Origin: Bacillus sp. X1(2014)
GTDB taxonomy: Bacteria; Bacillota; Bacilli; Bacillales_B; DSM-18226
Direction: 5' to 3'
Length of the DNA: 64,000 nt
Assembly: GCF_007678255.1 (NCBI RefSeq)
Contig: NZ_VEED01000009.1
Location: 124,001 to 188,000 of the forward strand
Under the pieces are notes generated by a model. That model searched no databases and was not told the DNA's origin. It saw only the letters and a list, made by a program, of their open reading frames with translations. This document shows positions 32,418 through 40,717 of this stretch, piece after piece. Every line of letters starts with the position of its first letter. Positions within the stretch are counted from its first letter, which is position 1. The translations under genes were made by a program, and so were the position numbers.

Positions 32418-34664
32418 TTAACTAGTCCCCAATCTTAATTGTTTTGGCATGGATCGAAATGCTGGTATCACTTCATCTTTCCATGACCAGAATTCAGGGG
32501 TTGATTGCCTACTGCTTCCACCACTTGTAAATACTACCGCATTTTTTGCTCTCGTGACGGCAACATATAAAACACGCGCCTCTTCTTCTAGCAAATCCAT
32601 TTTGTATCGTTTCACACGCTCTGTAAACTCAGAGGATTGACCGACATCTCCCTGTAATTTCACATCGAGACCCTCGCCAGGAAATGCAAAGAATGGAGGG
32701 ATATTGCGGTCACTTGTTAATGGTCGTTGTAATTCTGGTATGAATACGATCGGGTACTCCAAACCTTTTGCGGAGTGAATGGTAGATAAGATGACGGCAT
32801 CTTTCTTTTCCGCCTCTTCGCCAATATCTGCTTCGTCCATTTCTTCCTCCGCCAGAATCGCTAATTGCAAGCGGTCCGTAAACTGCTGCAGTGTCAAAGC
32901 TTCAGAATCCATCAAATCTCTTGACCACATGACGAGTTTTTCAAGATTGGCCACTGCTTGATAGTCTTCCACTTTTGTATACCATTCACGAATTTTAGTA
33001 AATTCAAGCAAATTCATTAACAATTGCGGTACTAAATCGATTTTTGACCGCTTGCGGATTTCCATCATCCCATTGTACCAGGTGCGAACCCGTTCATCAG
33101 ATGCCAACCAATCGCATAATGGATCGCTGTCCTGATCATAATTCCTTAACGTATAATCATGGGGTTGAACAGGTAGGTATGGGGTTTGTAACAGTAAATC
33201 GAGTGCGACATCATTCGGATACCTTAAGATTGCTTGCAGTATATAGTAAAAACCAACAATTTCTGGTTTTTGAAAAAACTTACCTCCTGCTTCGATGACA
33301 AAGGGAATGTCCCGATTTGCTAATTCTTTTGCATAATTCATTAACTGTTGATTAGACCGGAATAACATGCAAATATCACGATATTGAATGAATCTTGGCT
33401 CATGTTTATCATCAATGTCGATTATCTGTTTATCTACTAATCGAGTTACATAGGTGATGGTTTTGGCTATTCGTTCCGGCAATTTAGCTTTTTCAGCAAA
33501 CACAAAATGGAAAGGCGTTAATGAATCTCTCGGGCTTCTTTGTGATGCATGTCCTTCTAATAATTCCGCCATTATTTCATACCTGGTACTCATCGCTTGA
33601 AATAAATGGTTTTGTGCCTCTAATAACGGTGCAGTTGGTCTTCTTGAGACGGATAAAACGAGTGGCTTTTCCATTCCGCTTTCTTTAGCCAGGTTGGTTA
33701 AGACCGAATCATCCGCACCACGCCATCCATATATCGCTTGTTTACGATCACCTACCACCAACACACCCATTAAAGCAGGGATTAGCTGATCAAGGATGCG
33801 CTTTTGAATTTTGTCGGTGTCTTGGAATTCGTCCACGAATACATATTTAAAACGCTTTTGTAAAAGGTGGAGGATGTGACCCCCATATTTCTCCATCACA
33901 TTTGCCGTAATTATTAACAAATCGGTTGTATCGACTCCGCCGCTATTTTTCTTGAGTGCGCTGTATTGTTCATCTAATTTTTTCAAAAAGGTTACGATAG
34001 CCTTTCTAAGATAATGACCATTATCTACTTGCTGCTGTATTGTTTCTTCAAGAACATCCTTCATGTCACGCCCTTTATTTCTCAAAGCCTCATAGATGGT
34101 TTCAAGGAAAGCTCTCATTTCATATGGTGGCCAATTCAGGTCATGAAACAAAACCGACAAATCCCTATCATTCATGGCAAAATTCATCGTGTCTCTCATT
34201 GACTCCAGAAAATATCTTCTGGCCGTCAACACTTCCGTTTCATGGGGAATACGCTCCTCATAGCCAAATGTTCTGAGGAGCATGGAGCAAAAGGAATGAA
34301 TCGTTCCGATAAAACAGGATGCTAATCGTTCCGTTTGCTCAAACCAAAAAGCTGTTTTAGCCTCGTTTTTTTCATCAATGGCTTGTTTTAATCGGTCCTC
34401 TAGCTTTTCACCTAGACGGTTCCGCATTTCATCGGCAGCCGCATTGGTAAATGTAATTAACACAAAGTCATCGATTTTCACTTCATGATTGACATCAAGG
34501 ATATGGAGAACAGTCGCAATCATTGTATGGGTTTTCCCTGTTCCAGCTCCTGCTGAGACCACTGTCACCTTGTGAGCAAACACATGGTCGACTACTTTTA
34601 CCTGCTGGAGGGTTAAGGGTTGCCCCCCGCGAACCAAATCCTCATTTACTTTATTCAGGTTCAA
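32418..34664 (-). CDS. UvrD/AddA-like SF1 helicase
   Basis: A 748-residue 3'-5' helicase. Motifs in order: Q motif LTLQQVKVVDHVF, Walker A SAGAGTGKT near residue 40, motif Ia LITFTNAAADEM, Walker B VFVDEFQDTD, motif III VGDRKQAIYGWRGAD, motif V STIHSAKGLEYPIVFIPEL and motif VI VLYVAVTRAK. Unlike AddA it lacks the C-terminal nuclease domain. Translation most likely starts at TTG, preceded by GGAGGGG at eight bases and overlapping the stop of the AddB-like gene (TTGA). The pair resembles AddA-AddB. A riboswitch-controlled transporter follows, and the dpd genes precede the pair, so it probably belongs to the same island. Confidence 0.9.
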   Translation of the reverse strand: MNLNKVNEDLVRGGQPLTLQQVKVVDHVFAHKVTVVSAGAGTGKTHTMIATVLHILDVNHEVKIDDFVLITFTNAAADEMRNRLGEKLEDRLKQAIDEKNEAKTAFWFEQTERLASCFIGTIHSFCSMLLRTFGYEERIPHETEVLTARRYFLESMRDTMNFAMNDRDLSVLFHDLNWPPYEMRAFLETIYEALRNKGRDMKDVLEETIQQQVDNGHYLRKAIVTFLKKLDEQYSALKKNSGGVDTTDLLIITANVMEKYGGHILHLLQKRFKYVFVDEFQDTDKIQKRILDQLIPALMGVLVVGDRKQAIYGWRGADDSVLTNLAKESGMEKPLVLSVSRRPTAPLLEAQNHLFQAMSTRYEIMAELLEGHASQRSPRDSLTPFHFVFAEKAKLPERIAKTITYVTRLVDKQIIDIDDKHEPRFIQYRDICMLFRSNQQLMNYAKELANRDIPFVIEAGGKFFQKPEIVGFYYILQAILRYPNDVALDLLLQTPYLPVQPHDYTLRNYDQDSDPLCDWLASDERVRTWYNGMMEIRKRSKIDLVPQLLMNLLEFTKIREWYTKVEDYQAVANLEKLVMWSRDLMDSEALTLQQFTDRLQLAILAEEEMDEADIGEEAEKKDAVILSTIHSAKGLEYPIVFIPELQRPLTSDRNIPPFFAFPGEGLDVKLQGDVGQSSEFTERVKRYKMDLLEEEARVLYVAVTRAKNAVVFTSGGSSRQSTPEFWSWKDEVIPAFRSMPKQLRLGTS

Positions 34665-37510
34665 TAGTAAGTCCCCTCCATTTCTACACCTAAGCATTCT
34701 GTTCGTACCGGACAAACCTTGCAATGGTCACCGATATTAGCAGGGAACTTGTTATTCCAAATATCCTCTATCCAATGCTTGATTCGTTCTTTTGCCTGCA
34801 GATAATGTTGATACCGTGATTCTTCAAAACTATTTCGATTTTGCTTGCCTTCTGCTAAAACTCCATCGGCGGTCTTACTCCACCATTGTCTTGCTTCATA
34901 AAGCGATGAAAATAACCATTCTTCTTCCTCTGCGTTTCGTTCCTCTTCCTCGTTCTGTTCCACTTTTTTCCCTGGGAGCAGCCATTCGGATGTTGAAATA
35001 CTGTCCAATAAGGGCTTATGAATAATCCCAGAAACCATAAAATATGGAAAAACGATTTCGATTTTGACCAGATGTTGAGAATTCTCATCCATAAGTAAAT
35101 CAAAAGTTTTCTTCTGCCCTTTTTCAAAATGGACGGGGTAATCCTTGGAATTTACTGCGTAATATTTCATTTGCTTTTCCACTTGTTGTCTGATTCCATG
35201 CCAGATCACATCATCAAAGGAAAGAAATAATTTTTTCACTTCTGATTCCACATGTGTCATTGCCCGACAAAACAACTGATAGACCGCCTCAACACCTTTC
35301 GTTTTACGGTTTGCATCATAATAACGAGCGAGTGCCTCAAATGTTTTATTCATCCAAACGCCCTGGGCAAAAACCTCTAATTGCCAATCATTCCGATACT
35401 GTTTTGCTTCAGGATGACGAATTTCTAAGCTATACCGTAGCGGACATAAGCCGTATTGAACTAAATCTGTCAAAAGAAATTTCTTTCTTCGGTGCGGTGT
35501 TCGATGAAAACTTGGGACAAATTCAGGTGCCAGGCTGGCATCAATTAAATCTTTCGTAGTCGGAGTGGTTATTTTTCGATTTAACAATCGTGCTATCTCG
35601 CTCATGTAAGCACTTGGTTTCAACACTTTATCCCCGTCATTCCGGCTAGACGTCATGATTAAGTGTTCTGTCGCTGCCCTGACAACCGTCAAAAACATGT
35701 ACCGTTCTTTTTGCAGATGTTCTTCCCGTTCATCAGTGAAAAATGGCCAGTTCATTGGCAATTTTGCTGGTACATGTTGATTATCCACGCCAAGGTATAG
35801 AATCGCCTTTCGCTCCATACCGTCGATTCCTTCTGGAGTGGTTATCCATAGCAGATTTTCACCAGGAACAGGTTCATTTGTTCCGTCCTCGTCTTGATCG
35901 TCTGGTTGTTGATTCACGAGGGCATGGAGGGCTTCCCCAAATTCCGATGGGGTAATGTCTAAAGCATAAAGGCTCTTTAATTCTTCAAAAACTTCCTGGA
36001 TTTTCACTAGGACATCTTGTTCATATTGGCGGATATTCTCTACTTCTAAACGTTTCAATTCATCTTGCAATACTCTTATGTGTTTTGCAATTCCGCCTTT
36101 TTTTGCTTGAAAAAGCCTTGAGCAAATTTCTTCTAGAATGTTGATAGTTTTTCGCCAGTGTTCAATATTTTCGCTTGTAACGGAATGAATGGGCATTCGG
36201 CTTGATAATGTTGTTTGGTCTTCATTGATGGCATTCTCTAAATCGTTGAACGCTTTCATCCAGTCTAGCTTTGATTCACAATGTAGGAAAAACTGATGTT
36301 TGATTGCCCGAAACGAGATGGTCGAATCCTGGATCGAGGCACCTAGCCAACCAGAGGACAGCACAGTTTCGAATTGTTCATTTTGAATGCAGATCTGATT
36401 GTCTTTCCAACTATCGTAAAGGGTTAAAATAAACCTTCCGACTGGTGTCAATAGTAATAATCTCGGTGATGTTTTAATTTTTACAAGAATGCTATTTCCA
36501 TTATCGTCAAGGTAGGTTAATCCTGAGGAATGGAGAAAATCTTGAAGTTTTTCTTTGAATTCATGTAACCGTCTCACGACGATAACAACCTCATTCGGTT
36601 TATAGCGACCATCAAACCATGTTTTTAATGTTTCAATAAATGATAATATTTCGCGGTCTCTAGTTGGAAAATTGATCAGTTCCACCGATTGATCGGTGCA
36701 ATCTTTTACTTGAAACGGTTTACCGAAAAGGTTTTGCTGTAAATAGTGTAAATCTTCCTTCTTTGAAACCGGCTCGTTTTTCCAATGGCTACGGGTTGAA
36801 ATCAATAGGTCTTTAAAATAGGTGGTTTCAATCCGCTCATATCCCTGGCTTTGCTCATGATGATAAGGAACAATAAATACGACTTCACGACCGAATTTAT
36901 CACAAACTTCCACAAAATACTTTTGCAGTGGTGTTAAAAACGTGAAGCCTTCCATGATAACGAGAGGTTTTACGTATTCGACTAAATTACGTATCCGCGA
37001 GCGTGCTTCTTTTTCAAATAAACATTTGTCATTTAGGAAAAATTCTCGATCATACTCCTGCTGAAGTTGCTGTAAAAGTTGGCCGACAAATGGGTTAACC
37101 AATTGGTTTTCCAAATGGGTTGGAATGGTTTTGGTTAAATCGTGCCCAACGGCCGCAAGGTCGGCCAATGCCTTCACCCAGGAGGAAACGTCCTGACGTA
37201 AAACATTTTTCAACACTTCATCCGTATCGGCCACTTTCTGAATGGATCTTCGAATCATTGTTTTCTCTTCGCCGCGGGAGGCAATCATTGCAGCACCGCC
37301 AACCCATTCCCTTAGTAATTGATGAAAGACAGCGATCGGTTTCGATTCATTTTGGGGAGATTGGTGTGCAGGTAATAGTTGCTCATTCGCGCGTTCTTGT
37401 TCTAATGCCTTCGTGGCAACAATATAGTGAAATTCTCGTTTTTCAATTAATTTCGTTCGGATTTGCGACGCATCCGGTCGCTTACCTTCGTATGTTATGA
37501 GCTTTAGCAA
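34661..37510 (-). CDS. AddB-like protein with iron-sulfur nuclease-type C-terminus
   Basis: A 949-residue protein like the AddB subunit of AddAB. The N-terminal half is an inactivated helicase fold (PLVIMEGFTFLTPLQKYF, VVFIVPYHHEQ, RDREILSFIETLKTWFDG). The C-terminal third has the four-cysteine iron-sulfur frame of AddB/Cas4 nucleases: GLCPLRYSLEI near residue 700, then CKVCPVRTEC with Cys930, Cys933 and Cys939. However, I cannot find the usual catalytic Asp...Asp-x-Lys residues: where GxxDRxD is expected the text is VSGIIHKPLLDS, and no DYK follows. Nuclease activity may thus be lost. TTG is the start, preceded by GGTGAG. It is coupled to the UvrD-type gene. Confidence 0.78.
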   Translation of the reverse strand: MLKLITYEGKRPDASQIRTKLIEKREFHYIVATKALEQERANEQLLPAHQSPQNESKPIAVFHQLLREWVGGAAMIASRGEEKTMIRRSIQKVADTDEVLKNVLRQDVSSWVKALADLAAVGHDLTKTIPTHLENQLVNPFVGQLLQQLQQEYDREFFLNDKCLFEKEARSRIRNLVEYVKPLVIMEGFTFLTPLQKYFVEVCDKFGREVVFIVPYHHEQSQGYERIETTYFKDLLISTRSHWKNEPVSKKEDLHYLQQNLFGKPFQVKDCTDQSVELINFPTRDREILSFIETLKTWFDGRYKPNEVVIVVRRLHEFKEKLQDFLHSSGLTYLDDNGNSILVKIKTSPRLLLLTPVGRFILTLYDSWKDNQICIQNEQFETVLSSGWLGASIQDSTISFRAIKHQFFLHCESKLDWMKAFNDLENAINEDQTTLSSRMPIHSVTSENIEHWRKTINILEEICSRLFQAKKGGIAKHIRVLQDELKRLEVENIRQYEQDVLVKIQEVFEELKSLYALDITPSEFGEALHALVNQQPDDQDEDGTNEPVPGENLLWITTPEGIDGMERKAILYLGVDNQHVPAKLPMNWPFFTDEREEHLQKERYMFLTVVRAATEHLIMTSSRNDGDKVLKPSAYMSEIARLLNRKITTPTTKDLIDASLAPEFVPSFHRTPHRRKKFLLTDLVQYGLCPLRYSLEIRHPEAKQYRNDWQLEVFAQGVWMNKTFEALARYYDANRKTKGVEAVYQLFCRAMTHVESEVKKLFLSFDDVIWHGIRQQVEKQMKYYAVNSKDYPVHFEKGQKKTFDLLMDENSQHLVKIEIVFPYFMVSGIIHKPLLDSISTSEWLLPGKKVEQNEEEERNAEEEEWLFSSLYEARQWWSKTADGVLAEGKQNRNSFEESRYQHYLQAKERIKHWIEDIWNNKFPANIGDHCKVCPVRTECLGVEMEGTYY

Positions 37511-37607
37511 GCAGTCTCACCATCCATGTCGACATTCATACTATCATTATAGCAAAAAAATGGTACCTCAAACTTACAATTGCAAAAAATAGGAAAACTC
37601 AAAAAAG

Positions 37608-37687
37608 GGTCACATAGAATAAGTCCTATGTGACCAAAATGCTTTGGATTTTATGAAAGTGTAACATAGAGGACTCCTATGTTACAC
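37608..37687. repeat. two related hairpins between dpdD2 and the AddB-like gene
   Basis: GGTCACATAG with CTATGTGACC (37608-37635) and GTGTAACATAG with CTATGTTACAC (37659-37687) are perfect stems. Their loops are related (AATAAGTC and AGGACTC). They are probably a terminator pair for the dpd operon on the minus strand, or a tandem duplicate of one element. Confidence 0.6.
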
Positions 37688-37733
37688 AAGTACTTTACCA
37701 GCACTTGTGAAACTATGCACAAATATTAAGATC

Positions 37734-37921
37734 AAAATAGACGGAGATATCCGCTTATTTTGGAAAGCATTGAAATCAGCCAAAATAAACGCAAATTTCC
37801 GCCTATTTACAACAAAAACGTGAAAAACAAACCAATTTGTATGACATAACCGGAAAACTCCGCTTATTTGCCAAATAACGAACCTCATATTGAATATAAG
37901 CGGAAATCTACGGTTATTTTG
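37734..37921. repeat. cluster of four imperfect palindromes
   Basis: Units at 37734-37761, 37780-37809, 37845-37870 and 37890-37921 share the pattern AATAaGCGGAnnTnTCCGCTTATTT, with GCGGA/TCCGC arms and A/T-rich flanks. The spacers are unequal (18, 35 and 19 bases). They are not CRISPR repeats. The rest of the 451-base gap is AT-rich and has no gene. Similar elements are scattered in Bacillus genomes as I recall. Confidence 0.6.
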
Positions 37922-37961
37922 CAGACGCTAGTAACTGAAGTAATGTCGCATCTTCACAAAT

Positions 37962-40214
37962 TTAAACCGCAACCACGCTACTAAAATGCTTCTCAATCTC
38001 CGCCACAATACTTGATGTTCCCGATGAGCTCGGATAGACTGGATCACTTTTTAGATATGGTGTAATCCCGTAAAAGAGTGCATGTTTCATCGCGGTTGTG
38101 ACGAGCACGACGACATCTGAATTGCTGGCCTGACTTTTGGCTTGGGTCGTCAAATGGGTATCGAGATTGATGCGAATCTTCAACTTTGGATTTCGCTTCA
38201 TCAGTTGCTCGGCCGCACGCTTGGCGGAACTTTCCCTTAAGGTAAAAATCACAATTGACGCCGCCGGTGCACTTGCAATCTCATCTTCCTCGGCAACCTC
38301 TTCTTTCACAAGGTCACGAACCGTGTTGATTAGGAATAATTCGCCGCCAATGTTTTCCCCGAGTTTAATCCAGTCATGAATTTCTGCAGGAGACACTTGC
38401 GCAATGCCATTTAGGAGCGTAGATGTCCATTGATTCCAAACATCTCTCAGCTGATCCAGGTCTTGACCATAATCGTAAAATAACTCCAGTGTAAATAATA
38501 GGTTTGGTATCATAATCTTCATTGGCGTAACGTCATACCAGTCCCGAGCCCATTCCCAATACTTATTGATTTCGAGCATTTTTAGCTGCAGCAAGCCTTC
38601 AAGCAAACGATTAAGGTAATTAGTATTGATTTTGTTTTTATTTAAGTGAAGCAATAGTAATTCGACTGCAAACCCGTATAAATCGGCTGTCATCGTACGT
38701 GGGAATTCTTTATCACGCGTTAGTTCGGAAATAAATACCGTGATACCTTCCTTAAGTACTGATGATTTTTTCGAATCAAAGGATGTCAGATATACTTCTT
38801 CCATTAAACTACCCAATTCAGCGATCATTGAAGGAGACCAAACGAAGACTGGGAGTTTTTCCTCATCATATAATACATCGAACAAATGATCGAGAGACCC
38901 ACTTTCCACTTCCAACACCTTTTGAAACCAATGATTCCATGTATATTTCATGTCTTCTTGACTTGGTTTCTTCTGGATTCCTTCATTGGCCATCTTAATA
39001 AACTGAATATATTTCTTTGTATGGCTGTCTTCTACTAATTCATCTTGTGCTGTTTGAGGCAGTTCTAATAATAATTGGTACGCCTCTTTTTGGACATCGC
39101 TTGAAAAAGTTTCAAACCCAATTACCGCCAACATCCCTACTTTTTCTTTCGAAAGACTGCATGCTTGAAGCGCTAAATAGGCATCATCAATTTGACCATT
39201 TAACAGATATTCTTTTGCACGATTTTCAGGAGAAAGAGTAGGTTTTACCGGTGGTTCAACTGAAACCACAAACTTGGATTCTAAAAATGCGATTAATGCC
39301 AACGTGTCTTCTAGTTTGACTTGATTTTTAATAAAGTTGAGTTTTTCTCGGTTCTGTTCAACGGTTGCTTCATATGCAAAGATTCGTAAGATATGGTCCT
39401 CTGCAATTCCCAGGTGGGTATCTAGTAACAATCTGAGTTGGAAACGATTGACCTTAAAATTCTCGTAACTTGCTTCGAAATGGCCTTCAATTTCAAAATC
39501 TGCAAGTTTTACAAAGTAAAAGGCCGTTAACAATGAAACCTTTACGTCCTTCGGAATCCGCTGAAGTCCTGAAAGTGCTTCGTATTCCTTCCAGTGCCAA
39601 ATGTCTTTCCATTTGTTTTGCGCGGACCATAATTCGACTTGAAGAAATAGAAAATTTTCATCGGAAACATAATGTCCTTCACGGATGACGCCGAGCGTTT
39701 TTTCCGCCTCACCCCACTCTTTCAATTCGAGCTGTTGGCGAAATTTGTTCCGTAGGGTATAGGCATTGATTACGGATTCTTGCCAGATGATCACTGGCTT
39801 TCGATCCGCAACGGTCATCCAGAGTTTTAACGAATCCCAAATCGCTGATTCCTTCTCGACAGTTGTCATATACATATAGAAGCCATTCGGAAAAACTTCA
39901 CTGCCTAATCGGCCTAATTCAGAGGCTTGTCGGCTAAACAAGCGCTTTTGGTCTTGTTCATCACTACGATAGGGAAAAATGAATTTTTTCAACGAAGCGT
40001 AATCAATCGTAAGTTTTTGCTCGTCACCTTGTAAACAAAGCCATAGGATTTCATTTTTCATTGGGAATGGCAGGATTGCCGTTTCTCCATTTGCATAACG
40101 GTCGATCATTTCCTGACAGACAGGATGATCGACAAACAGTTCATGGTTGATTTCGGTTACTTTATACTTGGACCCGTTCGCTTTTAATAAAAATCGAATG
40201 AACTCTGTCTTCAT
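37962..40214 (-). CDS. dpdD: DpdD-like protein, second copy
   Basis: A 750-residue protein of the Dpd cluster, paralogous to the product at 55965. Shared features are the central segment on glutamine/tryptophan-rich helices (RQQLELKEWGEAEKTLGVIR, EGHYVSDENFLFLQVELWSA against KQGHYLDSKNILFLEVEM) and the C-terminal domain with a strand-loop fold (SIVIFTLRESSAKRAAEQLM, SDVVVLVTTAMKHALFYGIT, SSGTSSIVAEIEKH). The N-terminus differs (MKTEFIRFLLKANGSKYKVT) from the FFG start of copy 1. The ATG seven codons into the longest frame is chosen; it overlaps the dpdK2 stop and is coupled to it. The function in Dpd systems is unknown; the C-terminal domain suggests nucleotide binding. Confidence 0.6.
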   Translation of the reverse strand: MKTEFIRFLLKANGSKYKVTEINHELFVDHPVCQEMIDRYANGETAILPFPMKNEILWLCLQGDEQKLTIDYASLKKFIFPYRSDEQDQKRLFSRQASELGRLGSEVFPNGFYMYMTTVEKESAIWDSLKLWMTVADRKPVIIWQESVINAYTLRNKFRQQLELKEWGEAEKTLGVIREGHYVSDENFLFLQVELWSAQNKWKDIWHWKEYEALSGLQRIPKDVKVSLLTAFYFVKLADFEIEGHFEASYENFKVNRFQLRLLLDTHLGIAEDHILRIFAYEATVEQNREKLNFIKNQVKLEDTLALIAFLESKFVVSVEPPVKPTLSPENRAKEYLLNGQIDDAYLALQACSLSKEKVGMLAVIGFETFSSDVQKEAYQLLLELPQTAQDELVEDSHTKKYIQFIKMANEGIQKKPSQEDMKYTWNHWFQKVLEVESGSLDHLFDVLYDEEKLPVFVWSPSMIAELGSLMEEVYLTSFDSKKSSVLKEGITVFISELTRDKEFPRTMTADLYGFAVELLLLHLNKNKINTNYLNRLLEGLLQLKMLEINKYWEWARDWYDVTPMKIMIPNLLFTLELFYDYGQDLDQLRDVWNQWTSTLLNGIAQVSPAEIHDWIKLGENIGGELFLINTVRDLVKEEVAEEDEIASAPAASIVIFTLRESSAKRAAEQLMKRNPKLKIRINLDTHLTTQAKSQASNSDVVVLVTTAMKHALFYGITPYLKSDPVYPSSSGTSSIVAEIEKHFSSVVAV

Positions 40215-40717
40215 ATCGCATCCGCCTCCTCCCAACGCTGCCGAAAGGCAATTAGAGCTTCATTCACTTCAGATTGATTCGCTGTTGTCCGAATGCTTTC
40301 TTTATTTAAATAGATTCCGCTATACGTAAAATTCATGGAGCCATGGACAAATATATGATCGGTGACCAAGCCCTTATCATGATTTTGCTCCAGTTTTCGA
40401 AAATCCACCTGGTGATAAAGGGCTTCAATCAATGGCTTGGTCTCTTCCCGTTCATGATCACAAATAATCCTTACCGTCATCCCTTTCCAAGCCAAGGTCG
40501 AAAGGATGTCTGAGAGATAGATGGTTTTCGATTTGATCATCGGAAACACATCGGTATACTGGTTATGCCGGTTCTCAATTAAGGGTGCGTTGCTCAAAAA
40601 CGGTGAAATCAAATAGAGTTCCCTACTGGGGTTCATCGCTTCGGCAACAAACAAAGACACAAGATAGTCCCGGAGTACATCACTACCTCCGAAGGAACGA
40701 ATGATTCGATTAGACAT
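40211..40717 (-). CDS. dpdK: phospholipase D-like protein DpdK, second copy
   Basis: A 168-residue PLD-superfamily protein with one nuclease-type motif: HDKGLVTDHIFVHGSMNFTY, that is His-x-Lys-x4-Asp then GSxNF. The first half (LYLISPFLSNAPLIENRHNQ, LAWKGMTVRIICDHERE) supplies the beta-alpha fold. A single HKD motif suggests it dimerises to form one active site, as in Nuc and BfiI. In Dpd clusters DpdK is a predicted nuclease acting with the DpdJ helicase. It overlaps dpdJ2 by eight bases and has AAGGGAGG before the ATG. It is similar to the copy at 58204. Confidence 0.82.
   Translation of the reverse strand: MSNRIIRSFGGSDVLRDYLVSLFVAEAMNPSRELYLISPFLSNAPLIENRHNQYTDVFPMIKSKTIYLSDILSTLAWKGMTVRIICDHEREETKPLIEALYHQVDFRKLEQNHDKGLVTDHIFVHGSMNFTYSGIYLNKESIRTTANQSEVNEALIAFRQRWEEADAI

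Noticed and set aside
37120..37500. 126-codon plus-strand reading opposite the AddB-like gene
   Set aside because: Shadow frame; the minus-strand reading is a long recognisable protein.
37734..37921. CRISPR array
   Set aside because: Only four imperfect palindromes with uneven spacing, and no cas genes in the window.
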